Shown here: in pieces, positions 1-8,903 of the stretch | Numbering within the stretch: position 1 is the first letter of the stretch | Layout of the letters: every line of letters begins with the position of its first letter | Assembly: GCA_028279595.1 (NCBI GenBank) | Contig: JANQNK010000020.1 | Coordinates: 248,001-312,000 of the forward strand | Direction of reading: 5' to 3' | Source of the DNA: Thermoplasmatota archaeon | GTDB taxonomy: Archaea > Thermoplasmatota > JAKEGO01 | DNA length: 64,000 nucleotides | The notes under the pieces: model-generated | Told to the model about the DNA's origin: nothing | What the model saw: the letters and a program-made list of their open reading frames with translations, nothing else | Databases searched by the model: none | Position numbers and translations under genes: made by a program

Positions 1-1
1 G

Positions 2-3000
2 GCACACGATGGCGACCAGGTGACATACACGATAGAGGTGACCTACTCGAGCGACGACAACTCCCCCGCCCAGAGCATACTGGTAGTTGACGACATCTAC
101 GGATCCGCTTCATACGTGAGCGGTGACACCGACGGCGACTATCTGCTCGACACGGATGAGACATGGACCTACTCGATCACCGAGTACATCGATGAGGCGG
201 AGGACGATCCGATCGTGAACACGGCTACCGCCACGGGTTACGACCTGGATGGCGACTCGGTCACACCAGGCGAGGGCGAGCACTCGACGGACATACTGCA
301 TCCGGATATCACCGTGACCAAGAGCGGTCCCGAGGAGGCCCACGAGGGCGACACGGTAACCTACACGATCAGCGTGGAGAACACGGGCGATTGCACGCTC
401 TACGATGTGACGGTGACCGATGACGTCCTCGGCGATCTGACCTCCTACCTGACCGACACGACGCTCGACGTCGGCGAGACCGACACCTTCACGGTGACGT
501 ACACGGTACCCACATCCAGCTGGACCACTGACGAACTGATCACCAACGGCGGATTCGAGACCCCTGTCGGGACGGACTCGGCGGGCTGGGACATCTTCCC
601 GGACGGCACGACCGGTCTCGGCTGGTCGGTCGATTGGTACTCCACAGATACCACCTACGGCGGCGGTACCAGGCCCGAGACGGCCAACCTCGAACTCCAG
701 TGGGGAGTGACCGGTTGGGATCCCGCCGAGGGAGACCAGTACGCCGAGCTCGACGCCGATTGGGACGGACCGGACGGAAGCCTGTCCGGGGAACCCGCAT
801 CTGTGAGCATATACCAGGATGTCGACACCGACGACGGAGAGACCTACAGGTTGACCTTCGCCTTCTCCCCGAGGCCGGGACAGGACGAGACCCAGAATGT
901 CCTTCTCATCCACTGGGGAGACACACTGGTCGACACGATCGAACTGGACGGCTCCTCGAACTCGGATTGTGAGTGGTACTACTACTCCTACGATCTCGTC
1001 GCAAGCGATGATACCATGGAGATAAGATTCTCCGACGGCGGCGATTCCGATTCCCTCGGAACGTTCCTCGACGACGTGAGCCTGCGCACCATGGACTACC
1101 TCACGAACACCGTTACAGTGACCGGAGAGGACAACCTCGACGAGGAGGTCACTGACAGCGACTCCCACGATCTCGACGTACTCCACCCGGAGATAGATGT
1201 AGTGAAGGTCGGACCGTCGGAGGCCCATGAGGGTGACACAATAACATACACCTTCACCGTCTCGAACCTCGGCGACTGCCCGCTCTACGACGTGACCGTC
1301 GAGGACGACATACTCGGAGACCTGATCGGCTACATGACGGACGACACGCTCTCCGAGGGCGAATCCGAGACCTTCGACGTCGAATACACCATACCCGACG
1401 GTACACAATCCGTCGTGAACACCGTGGACGTCGAGGGTACCGACAACCTCGGAGAGACCGTCTCCGACAGCGCAACACACGACATCCCGATACCGCTGAT
1501 CGTACTGCATCCGGACATCGAGATCACGAAGGTGGCCGACAAGACCACTGCCCGCGTGGGAGAGACCGTGACCTTCACGTTCACGGTGACGAACACCGGC
1601 GACTGCACTCTCTACAAGGTATACGTGATCGACGACATCTTCGGAAACCTGACGACCTGGCTCGAGGACACGACCCTTGACGCCGATGAATCCGAATCTT
1701 TCGACTACGAGTGGGAGGTCCCCTATCCGGAGCTCACCGGTTCGGACGACTGCGACTCGTGCGACGATGACGATGATGACACTGACGACTCCGGCTCCAG
1801 CTGCTGGGACAAGTACATGAAATGGTGCAAATGGTGGAAGTACCGCTCCTGCGACGACGATGACGACGATGATGACGACTGCGGTTCATGCGACGATGAC
1901 GACAATGGGTGTGATGACGACTGCACCAGTTGCGACGACGACGATGAATGCGATGACTGCGGTGGAAGCTACGGCGACGATGACGAGTGCGACGACTGCG
2001 GCTCGGCCAAGTGCGACGATGATTGCGGAGACGATTGCGACTGCGATGATTGCACCAACGATTGCGACGACGGCGATTGCGATCCCGACGTGGAACTCGT
2101 GACCAACGGCGGCTTCGAGAGCCCTGTCGGCACCCACAGCTCCGGATGGAACATCTACGACGACGGCACGACCGGCCTTGGCTGGTCCGTCGATTGGTAC
2201 TCGACGACCACATCGTACAACGGCGAGAGCAGGCCGGAGACCGCCCACCTCGAGATCCAGTGGGGCGTCAACGACTGGAACGCCGTCGAGGGTGACCAGT
2301 ACGCCGAGCTCGACACCGACTGGGACGGACCGGGCGGCGGACTCAACAAGGAGCCCGCCTCCGTGACCATCTACCAGGACATCGACACCGTACCTGGTCA
2401 GAAGTACAAGCTGACCTTCTCGACCTCGCCGAGGCCTGGCAAGGACGACGAGCAGAACGTGCTCCACGTCAACTGGGACGCCACCCTTGTCGACACCATC
2501 GAGGAGGACGGATCGTCCAACAGCAGGAACTACTGGACCAACCACTCCTACGTGCTGACCGCGACCGACACCACGATGACCCTGAGGTTCACCGACGGTG
2601 GAACGCCTGACTCGCTCGGGACGTTCCTCGACAATGTGAGCCTGCGGTGCATAGCTGACGACTGCTGCGACCTCGAGTGGCTCTACGATGAGCACAACAA
2701 CATCGTCGACGTCGCCGGCAAGGACAACCTCGGTCAGTGGGTCCAGGACTCCGACACCGAGACCGTGATCGTACTGAACCTGCCATACACCAACCTGACG
2801 AACTCCGAGCTCTGCTACTTCGACACCCTCGACCGCGACGGACAGCAGTTCAACCTGACCTTCGTGGACAAGGACTGCGAGGACGACGACGACGAATACG
2901 ACGACATCTGCTGCTGGAAGTACAAGCTCTGCGGTAAGCACACATCCTGCTGTGAGGGAGGCGACGACGATGATGACGACGACGATACTAGCACGGATAC

Positions 3001-3610
3001 CACGTACAAGCTCTCGTCGAGCACCCCGAGTCAGTTCTACTACAACGTGTTCCACATCGGCGAGGAGGGCGACGATTACTCGCTCGACATAACCATCCCG
3101 TATCCGTTCGTGACCCATGGACTGAACCCGATACACGTCTATAGCGGAGTGCGCTTCAGCAGCAGCGGTTGCTACATCCCGTGCGGAGACGAGCTCGAGT
3201 TCGACGAGAGCGGCACCGACACGACAACGAAGTCGGGTGCCCTCGGAATCCTGCTCTCGGACCACTCGGATGGATCTGTGACGATAACGATCGAGGGCAC
3301 CGTGCCCGAGAGCGGTCTTGTCTACATAACCATCTACCTCGACTACGGCCTCGAGGGCAAGAAGGGTTACACGCCGGACGACGACGACAATGCGGAACAC
3401 GACACCTACACCAACTTCGACATCGATCAGTTCACCGAGTACGTGTTCTCCGTGAGTGGAGATATGGAGGACGAGCTGACCATCGAGAACAACAACGTCT
3501 TCGAGGGCGACGGCGACGACGACACCGACGATCTGCCGCTGGACCCGACCATCGTCTTCTTCGCGATGGCCGCGGTGCTGATCATCTTCCGCAAGAAGCG
3601 CAGGTACTGA
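2..3610 (+). CDS. Large secreted/cell-surface protein, 5'-truncated: DUF11-type repeats, two lectin-like (DUF642-like) domains, Cys/Asp-rich insert, C-terminal TM anchor plus basic tail
   Basis: Reading frame is open from base 2 (AHDGDQVTYTIEV, matching the internal repeat AHEGDTVTYTI), so the listed GTG start at 20 is not the true start. Repeated 'DITVTKSGPEEAHEGDTVTYTISVENTGDCTLYDVTVTDD'. Two 'LVTNGGFE.PVG...' domains. C-terminus DPTIVFFAMAAVLIIFRKKRRY. Confidence 0.85.
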   Translation, partial: AHDGDQVTYTIEVTYSSDDNSPAQSILVVDDIYGSASYVSGDTDGDYLLDTDETWTYSITEYIDEAEDDPIVNTATATGYDLDGDSVTPGEGEHSTDILHPDITVTKSGPEEAHEGDTVTYTISVENTGDCTLYDVTVTDDVLGDLTSYLTDTTLDVGETDTFTVTYTVPTSSWTTDELITNGGFETPVGTDSAGWDIFPDGTTGLGWSVDWYSTDTTYGGGTRPETANLELQWGVTGWDPAEGDQYAELDADWDGPDGSLSGEPASVSIYQDVDTDDGETYRLTFAFSPRPGQDETQNVLLIHWGDTLVDTIELDGSSNSDCEWYYYSYDLVASDDTMEIRFSDGGDSDSLGTFLDDVSLRTMDYLTNTVTVTGEDNLDEEVTDSDSHDLDVLHPEIDVVKVGPSEAHEGDTITYTFTVSNLGDCPLYDVTVEDDILGDLIGYMTDDTLSEGESETFDVEYTIPDGTQSVVNTVDVEGTDNLGETVSDSATHDIPIPLIVLHPDIEITKVADKTTARVGETVTFTFTVTNTGDCTLYKVYVIDDIFGNLTTWLEDTTLDADESESFDYEWEVPYPELTGSDDCDSCDDDDDDTDDSGSSCWDKYMKWCKWWKYRSCDDDDDDDDDCGSCDDDDNGCDDDCTSCDDDDECDDCGGSYGDDDECDDCGSAKCDDDCGDDCDCDDCTNDCDDGDCDPDVELVTNGGFESPVGTHSSGWNIYDDGTTGLGWSVDWYSTTTSYNGESRPETAHLEIQWGVNDWNAVEGDQYAELDTDWDGPGGGLNKEPASVTIYQDIDTVPGQKYKLTFSTSPRPGKDDEQNVLHVNWDATLVDTIEEDGSSNSRNYWTNHSYVLTATDTTMTLRFTDGGTPDSLGTFLDNVSLRCIADDCCDLEWLYDEHNNIVDVAGKDNLGQWVQDSDTETVIVLNLPYTNLTNSELCYFDTLDRDGQQFNLTFVDKDCEDDDDEYDDICCWKYKLCGKHTSCCEGGDDDDDDDDTSTDTTYKLSSSTPSQFYYNVFHIGEEGDDYSLDITIPYPFVTHGLNPIHVYSGVRFSSSGCYIPCGDELEFDESGTDTTTKSGALGILLSDHSDGSVTITIEGTVPESGLVYITIYLDYGLEGKKGYTPDDDDNAEHDTYTNFDIDQFTEYVFSVSGDMEDELTIENNNVFEGDGDDDTDDLPLDPTIVFFAMAAVLIIFRKKRRY
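1741..2091 (+). repeat. Imperfect (GAY)n/TGC codon repeat encoding a Cys/Asp-rich segment (about 21 Cys)
   Basis: tgcgacgatgacgatgatgac... translating to SDDCDSCDDDDDDTDD...CDDDCGDDCDCDDCTNDCDDGDCDPD. Confidence 0.85.
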
Positions 3611-3621
3611 GCAACAAGCAA

Positions 3622-3660
3622 TGGAGGGGGGCGACCCCCTCCACCCCCCTCTTTTTTTTA
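3622..3660 (+). terminator. Hairpin followed by T-tract downstream of the surface protein gene
   Basis: TGGAGGGGG-GCGA-CCCCCTCCA (9-bp stem) then ccccctcttttttta. Confidence 0.75.
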
Positions 3661-3738
3661 CTTTTTCTCTTCAGCTTGAGCTGGGCCTCTTTCGTCTTAC
3701 CCTGGACTACAATAACCTTCAATATCGATCTCTCGTCA

Positions 3739-4644
3739 TCATAGGAAAAGGAACAGTGGGAAGTAGAGTATCAGAAGAATTATCCCCATCCACCGGGCCA
3801 TCTTGATCCTCGTCATTCCCATGAGGAGCACGGAGACCCCGATGACGATGGCGCCCTGGTACATCATGAAGCTGTTCGAGACCGCTATCGGACCGATCGC
3901 TCCCGCCACACCGAGGACGAGCAGGGTGTTGATGATGTTGCTGCCGATGATGTTTCCCACAGCGATCCCCTTGCTCCCCTTGAGCGTAGCAGCGATCGAT
4001 GCCGCGATCTCCGGCAACGAGGTCCCGATCGCTACGATCGTCAATCCGATGAGGAGCTTCGATACCCCGAATTCGGTCGCGATGCTCACGGCGCCCTCGA
4101 CCAGCAACCAGGAACCTCCGACAAGCGCTGCCGAGCCGGCCACCACCAGGACGAAGGCCACCACGAGGGAGTGCTTCGTCTCCTGACAGCCGCAGTCCCT
4201 GTGGCTGCGGTACAGATGAAAGAAATAACCACCGTAGAGGGCGAGAAATATGACGGCGTCGTACGTCGCGAACTCACCGTCCAGGGCCAATCCGAAGAAA
4301 AGGGCGATAGAACCGACCATAACGAACGAGTCCCGTTTCGCTTCCCTCTCCGGTACGAGCGATCTGATGAGCAACACTCCTCCGAGTGCAAGGCATATGT
4401 TCGCCATGTTCGAGCCCACGACATTCCCGAGAACCAGCTGCTGATGCCCTCCGAACGAGGCGATTATCGATGTAACGAGCTCCGGGGCCGACGTCGCGAA
4501 GGCGACCAACGTGAGTCCGATGAGATGTTCGCTCACGCCGAGGCGCTTCGCCACGGACACCGCTCCGTCAATGAAGACATCGCTGCCCTTGACTATCAGG
4601 GCCAGCCCGGCGATGACGATCGGAACGGCGTAGACCGGGTCCAT
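3739..4644 (-). CDS. Calcium/sodium:cation antiporter (CaCA family, YrbG-like)
   Basis: Two alpha-repeat signatures: 'GLTLVAFATSAPELVTSIIASF...GNVVGSNMANI' and 'GLTIVAIGTSLPEIAASIAAT...GNIIGSNIINTLLVLG'. Confidence 0.93.
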   Translation of the reverse strand: MDPVYAVPIVIAGLALIVKGSDVFIDGAVSVAKRLGVSEHLIGLTLVAFATSAPELVTSIIASFGGHQQLVLGNVVGSNMANICLALGGVLLIRSLVPEREAKRDSFVMVGSIALFFGLALDGEFATYDAVIFLALYGGYFFHLYRSHRDCGCQETKHSLVVAFVLVVAGSAALVGGSWLLVEGAVSIATEFGVSKLLIGLTIVAIGTSLPEIAASIAATLKGSKGIAVGNIIGSNIINTLLVLGVAGAIGPIAVSNSFMMYQGAIVIGVSVLLMGMTRIKMARWMGIILLILYFPLFLFL

Positions 4645-4699
4645 CGGGTCGAGATGGAGTGGTGACTATTTAATGGGTTGTCATGTGCGGATCGAAATA

Positions 4700-5527
4700 T
4701 CACAAATGAATGTCGATTCCGAAGACCTTGGACGGATTCTCGACATGAATGAGATGTGCCTGGTCCTCGGTCAGGTTCCCGTTCTCGAGCATCTTCCTTG
4801 TGACCTTCGGGATGGTCTTCGGACCGAGCACCGCACCCGGTCTCTTGAGATCGTCGATGTAGTCCGTTTCGAGCATGAAGTCGTTACCGCCGGCGAACGC
4901 CGTGAGGATGTTGTCCTCCTTCGCCAGGATCGACAGGAACATACCGAGGTCTCCCGCGATCGCCGTTGCCGGTGGAGCGTAATGTTTGACAAGCTTCTGG
5001 GTGTCGAGCCCTGCTGTCGATGCCATCTCAGCAAGTTCAGCGTAGATGCCGTCCGATGTCTCGGAATGGACGATAACGGGACAACCTATCTCGGCTGCAA
5101 GCTCCATTGCATGGAGCAGCTGAGCCTTCGAGTCCTCACGTACCCAGGGCTCGACCGGGAAATGGGGCATTCCCACCTCGCCGATCCCCACGGCGTCGCC
5201 CTCGCGGACCATGTCGGCGGCGATCTCCATCGCTTCCATCATCAGCGGATGCGCGACGTCCCTCTCGACCTTCTCTAGGAGATGGGTATAATGGACCGGG
5301 TGCGGTCCCTGTATAGTGTTGACAACGGCTCCCTCTTCCCTTGCCAAATCGCGGAGTCGCTGCGTGGTGCCGAATTCCTCGCGGAAGCCTTCTGCGTCCC
5401 TGATGTCGATGCCGTAGGGCTTGTTCGCCAGGATGATGTGCGTTCCGCCCGTCTTCACGAAGTCCTTGACAGCCTCGCCACCGCGTCCATCCGGGCTCAG
5501 GTGCATGTGCGAGTCCGTGATCGGCAT
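4700..5527 (-). CDS. TatD-like metal-dependent hydrolase (amidohydrolase fold)
   Basis: Start placed at MPITDSHMHLSPDG (ORF is over-extended upstream); HxH motif, 'GIGEVGMPHFPVE', 'PVIVHSE', 'HYAPP'. Confidence 0.8.
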   Translation of the reverse strand: MPITDSHMHLSPDGRGGEAVKDFVKTGGTHIILANKPYGIDIRDAEGFREEFGTTQRLRDLAREEGAVVNTIQGPHPVHYTHLLEKVERDVAHPLMMEAMEIAADMVREGDAVGIGEVGMPHFPVEPWVREDSKAQLLHAMELAAEIGCPVIVHSETSDGIYAELAEMASTAGLDTQKLVKHYAPPATAIAGDLGMFLSILAKEDNILTAFAGGNDFMLETDYIDDLKRPGAVLGPKTIPKVTRKMLENGNLTEDQAHLIHVENPSKVFGIDIHL

Positions 5528-5713
5528 TTCCATGGGCCGATGAGCGAATTCGCGATATATATCTTCATCGATGGAAGGAAGACGCGCTCGTCGTCGTCCC
5601 CGTGGGACGACAACGCGTATCACCCGCTCTGGAATGGTCATTCCAAAGTTGGATCCTAGATGGGAACGATAATAAGATTTATCTGTGGGTATTTTCATGG
5701 TATCCCAGGTGAG

Positions 5714-6532
5714 ATGTTGCGACAACCTGCCGTAGCGGGACGGTTCTACGAGGGCTCAGCGGAGGGCCTTAAAAAGCAGATTGAAGCCTGTTACATGCAC
5801 GAGTTGGGTCCTGGCCGTTTGCCGTCCCTGAGCGATGGGAACGACGTTACGGGACTGGTATCCCCCCATGCGGGCTATACCTTCTCAGGTCCGGTGGCCG
5901 CACACGGCTTCCTCGAACTCGGATCGAAGGGATTGGAGGGGAAGACAGCGGTGATCATCGGTCCGAACCATACGGGGATCGGGCCGCCGGTATCCGTCAT
6001 GATGGACGATTACAGCACCCCTCTGGGTGTGGCACAGGTGGACCGCGAGATCGCTCAACGGATAATCGACGCCGGCTTCCAGGAGGACTCGATGGCCCAT
6101 CTCCACGAGCACTCCGTCGAGGTACAGGTCCCCTTCCTTCAACATCTAACGGAGGATTTCAGGATCGTCCCGATAGTCATGATGGCCCAGAACCCCGACA
6201 CCGCCCGGTCCCTTGGCAAGGCGCTTTCGGAACTCCCGCAGGATGAGGTTGTCTATATCGCATCGACCGACTTCTCCCATTACATCTCACGAGAGAGGTG
6301 CCAGACCACGGACGCGATGGCCATCGACAGGATCCTGGAAATGGACGCACCGGGCCTCTACAGGACCGTCATGGAGAAGAGGATATCGATGTGCGGCTTC
6401 GGTCCCGTCATGACGGTCGTCGAGGCCATCGGGCGCGGGGAGGCCACCCTATTGAAGCAGACGAACTCGGGCGACGTGATGACGATGGATGACGTCGTCG
6501 GTTATGCCTCGATAAAGATGGTACGGAATTGA
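5714..6532 (+). CDS. MEMO1 family protein (AmmeMemoRadiSam system protein B)
   Basis: MLRQPAVAGRFYEGSAEGLKKQIE; 'SPHAGYTFSGPVAAHGF', 'IGPNHTG', 'ASTDFSHY'; preceded by aggtgag. Confidence 0.93.
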   Translation: MLRQPAVAGRFYEGSAEGLKKQIEACYMHELGPGRLPSLSDGNDVTGLVSPHAGYTFSGPVAAHGFLELGSKGLEGKTAVIIGPNHTGIGPPVSVMMDDYSTPLGVAQVDREIAQRIIDAGFQEDSMAHLHEHSVEVQVPFLQHLTEDFRIVPIVMMAQNPDTARSLGKALSELPQDEVVYIASTDFSHYISRERCQTTDAMAIDRILEMDAPGLYRTVMEKRISMCGFGPVMTVVEAIGRGEATLLKQTNSGDVMTMDDVVGYASIKMVRN

Positions 6533-6661
6533 CGGTGAACTCGCTCGATGACGCTGAAGCGGTCATCAACGCGCTTACAATTAATCGGTAGAACAGGTCT
6601 TCAGTGCGAAAGATTATTAACGACGACCCGTCTTTCCGAACGTCCCACCCGAGGTGATGGT

Positions 6662-7045
6662 ATGGACATGGAGAGGCTGAAGTTCACGGAGAGCCACGAA
6701 TGGGTTTCGATCGAGGACGGAGAGGCGGTGATCGGCATCACCGATTTCGCCCAGTCCGAGCTCAACGACATCATATACGTGGAGTTCCCCGAGGTTGGGG
6801 CCACGCTCAACAAGGGCGAGGTCCTGGCAGTGCTCGAATCCGTCAAGGCGGCCGAGGAGGTCTATTCACCTCTGACCGGCGAGGTCCTCGCGATCAACGA
6901 TTCGCTGGACCCGGAGCCAGAGCGGATCAACCAGGACCCCTTCGGCAACGGATGGATCGTCAAGATAAGGCTTGCAGACCTGGCGGAGACCGAGGCCCTC
7001 TTAGCGCATACCGATTACACCAGGGTCCTGGAGGACGCGAAATGA
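6662..7045 (+). CDS. gcvH: Glycine cleavage system H protein
   Basis: 'ESHEWVSIEDGEAVIGITDFAQSELNDIIYVEFPEVG', lipoyl motif 'AVLESVKAAEEVYSPLTGEV'. Confidence 0.95.
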   Translation: MDMERLKFTESHEWVSIEDGEAVIGITDFAQSELNDIIYVEFPEVGATLNKGEVLAVLESVKAAEEVYSPLTGEVLAINDSLDPEPERINQDPFGNGWIVKIRLADLAETEALLAHTDYTRVLEDAK

Positions 7046-7230
7046 GGCGTTCGCTACTGGAGATCCTGGCATGTCCGGACTGCAGGGCTCCCGTCGAGCT
7101 GGCTGGGGTCGAGAGCGAGGACGACGCTGGTGTCGTGGCCGGCAACCTGAAGTGCACCAAGTGCTCCAGGGAGTTCCCGATAATCGATGGGATCCCCCAC
7201 ATGCTTCCGGCCGGCTCTGGGGACGATTGA
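7042..7230 (+). CDS. Trm112-like small zinc-ribbon protein
   Basis: ATG at 7042 overlaps the gcvH stop; MRRSLLEILACPDCRAPVEL...LKCTKCSREFPIIDGIPHMLP. Confidence 0.85.
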   Translation: MRRSLLEILACPDCRAPVELAGVESEDDAGVVAGNLKCTKCSREFPIIDGIPHMLPAGSGDD

Positions 7231-7235
7231 AGGTG

Positions 7236-7472
7236 ATGGAAATGAACGGATACAAGGTCAGCGGAAGGTTCAAGATGGGCGACAACTGGATGCCCTTCGA
7301 GATCGAGCTGGTGGCGGAGTCCGAAGAGGGTGCCCATGAGAAGGGCCTCTCGGTGATCGGCTCGAGGCACCGGACGAAGCGCAAGGACATCGAGATCGGT
7401 ACTATCTCCTCCATAACTGCCGAGGAGGCCACCTCACCGGTGGTCCAGTACCACCTGGAGGCCTCCAAGTGA
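7236..7472 (+). CDS. rpl18a: Large ribosomal subunit protein L18Ae/LX
   Basis: YKVSGRFKMGDNWMPFEIELVAESEEGAHEKGLSVIGSRHRTKRKDIEI; directly upstream of prefoldin alpha and ftsY as in many archaea. Confidence 0.88.
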   Translation: MEMNGYKVSGRFKMGDNWMPFEIELVAESEEGAHEKGLSVIGSRHRTKRKDIEIGTISSITAEEATSPVVQYHLEASK

Positions 7473-7897
7473 CCGAGATGGAGAAGGAGATAGTCCAACT
7501 CAGGATGATCGAGAGGGAGCTCCAGGCCTACCAGGGCCAGATGGAACTCCTGACCGCGTCCATCCAGACCCACAAGAAGGCCGTCGAGACCCTCGACGCC
7601 ATACCCGGTCTTGGGGCGAACGACGAGATCCTCGTACCGATCGGAGGCGGCGTGATACTGAAGACCAAATGGAACGAGGGCTCCGGTGTCATGGTCGACA
7701 TCGGTTCAGGGATAGTGGTCGAGGAGGACGCTCAGCCGATCCGTGACAACGTGAACGGCCGTCTGCACCAGATCGAGGCCTCGTTGACCAAATTGGACGC
7801 ACACGTGAGGGAGCTGCAGGCCCAGTACGCGATGCTCTCGCAGAAGATCCAGCAGGCCTACCAGGGGGCCGGAGATGTTCAAGAACCTGCGGGATAG
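7469..7897 (+). CDS. pfdA: Prefoldin alpha subunit
   Basis: Coiled coil plus 'ILVPIGGGVILKTKW...VMVDIGSGIVVEED'; overlaps the upstream and downstream genes. Confidence 0.92.
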   Translation: MTEMEKEIVQLRMIERELQAYQGQMELLTASIQTHKKAVETLDAIPGLGANDEILVPIGGGVILKTKWNEGSGVMVDIGSGIVVEEDAQPIRDNVNGRLHQIEASLTKLDAHVRELQAQYAMLSQKIQQAYQGAGDVQEPAG

Positions 7898-8810
7898 GAT
7901 ATCAAAGGCCAGCGAGGACGCCGCGGTCGAGATCGAGAAGGACGTCAAGCACGGCAAGCGCATGAACGAGAAGCGCCTCGACCAGATCCTGTGGGAGCTG
8001 GAGATCGCACTTCTCGAGGCCGATGTCGCGCTGCCCGTCGTCGAGGCCATCAAGGAGGAGATGAAGCACCGTCTCGTCGACGCCAAATTTTCGAGGAAGG
8101 TCGACATCGAGGACTCCATAGAGAAGGCCCTCAAGGGTGCGCTGCTCAAGATCCTCGGAACCAACAGGATGAGCCTCGTGAAGGCCGTGGAGACCGGTGA
8201 GAAGCCGTTCGTCATCATGTTCGTCGGCGTCAACGGCACGGGGAAGACCACGACCATCGCTAAAGTGGCCAACCGGCTGCTCAGGCGCGGAAACTCCTGC
8301 GTCCTGGCCGCCGGGGACACCTTCCGGGCGGGAGCGATCGAACAGCTGATAATGCACGGGGACAAGCTCGGTATCAAGGTCATTCATCAGAAGGCGAACA
8401 GCGACCCCGCTGCGGTCGCCTATGATGCTGTGGAGCACGCCAGGGCCAGACGCAAGGACGTGGTCCTCATCGACACGGCCGGCAGGATGCAGACGAACAT
8501 CAACCTGATGGATGAGCTGAAGAAGATCAAGAGGGTGACGAACCCGGACCTCACGATATTCGTGGGAGACGCACTCGCCGGCAACGATGCGGTCGAACAG
8601 GCCATCAAGTTCGACGGTGCCGTCGGACTGGACGGAGTAATCCTCTGCAAGGTGGATGCCGACGCCAAGGGTGGTGGGGCTCTGTCGATCACCTATTCGC
8701 TTGGAAAACCGGTCCTATACCTGGGTGTCGGACAGGAGTACGACCAGATCGTGCCGTTCCAGCCGAAATGGCTCCTGGAGCGCATGCTCGAGGGCGACGA
8801 GGACGAGTGA
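7875..8810 (+). CDS. ftsY: Signal recognition particle receptor FtsY
   Basis: NG-domain motifs 'GVNGTGKTTTIAKVAN', 'AAGDTFRAGAIEQL', 'DTAGRMQTN', 'KVDADAKGGGALSI'. Confidence 0.97.
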   Translation: MFKNLRDRISKASEDAAVEIEKDVKHGKRMNEKRLDQILWELEIALLEADVALPVVEAIKEEMKHRLVDAKFSRKVDIEDSIEKALKGALLKILGTNRMSLVKAVETGEKPFVIMFVGVNGTGKTTTIAKVANRLLRRGNSCVLAAGDTFRAGAIEQLIMHGDKLGIKVIHQKANSDPAAVAYDAVEHARARRKDVVLIDTAGRMQTNINLMDELKKIKRVTNPDLTIFVGDALAGNDAVEQAIKFDGAVGLDGVILCKVDADAKGGGALSITYSLGKPVLYLGVGQEYDQIVPFQPKWLLERMLEGDEDE

Positions 8811-8903
8811 GATTACTATTCACCTGATGCCTGGATAGTAAGAAATTAACATGTTCACCAAAACGTATATGGTGTATGGTGTTCATTTTCGGTCGGTGGT
8901 AAT

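Noticed and set aside
110-1510. 466-aa minus-strand ORF
   Set aside because: Antisense to the strongly supported DUF11 gene; Val/Arg/His-biased translation typical of high-GC shadow ORFs.
1886-3400. 504-aa minus-strand ORF rich in Val/Ile/Ala
   Set aside because: Shadow of the GAC/GAT-rich repeat on the opposite strand (antisense of Asp codons reads as Val/Ile); no domain recognised.
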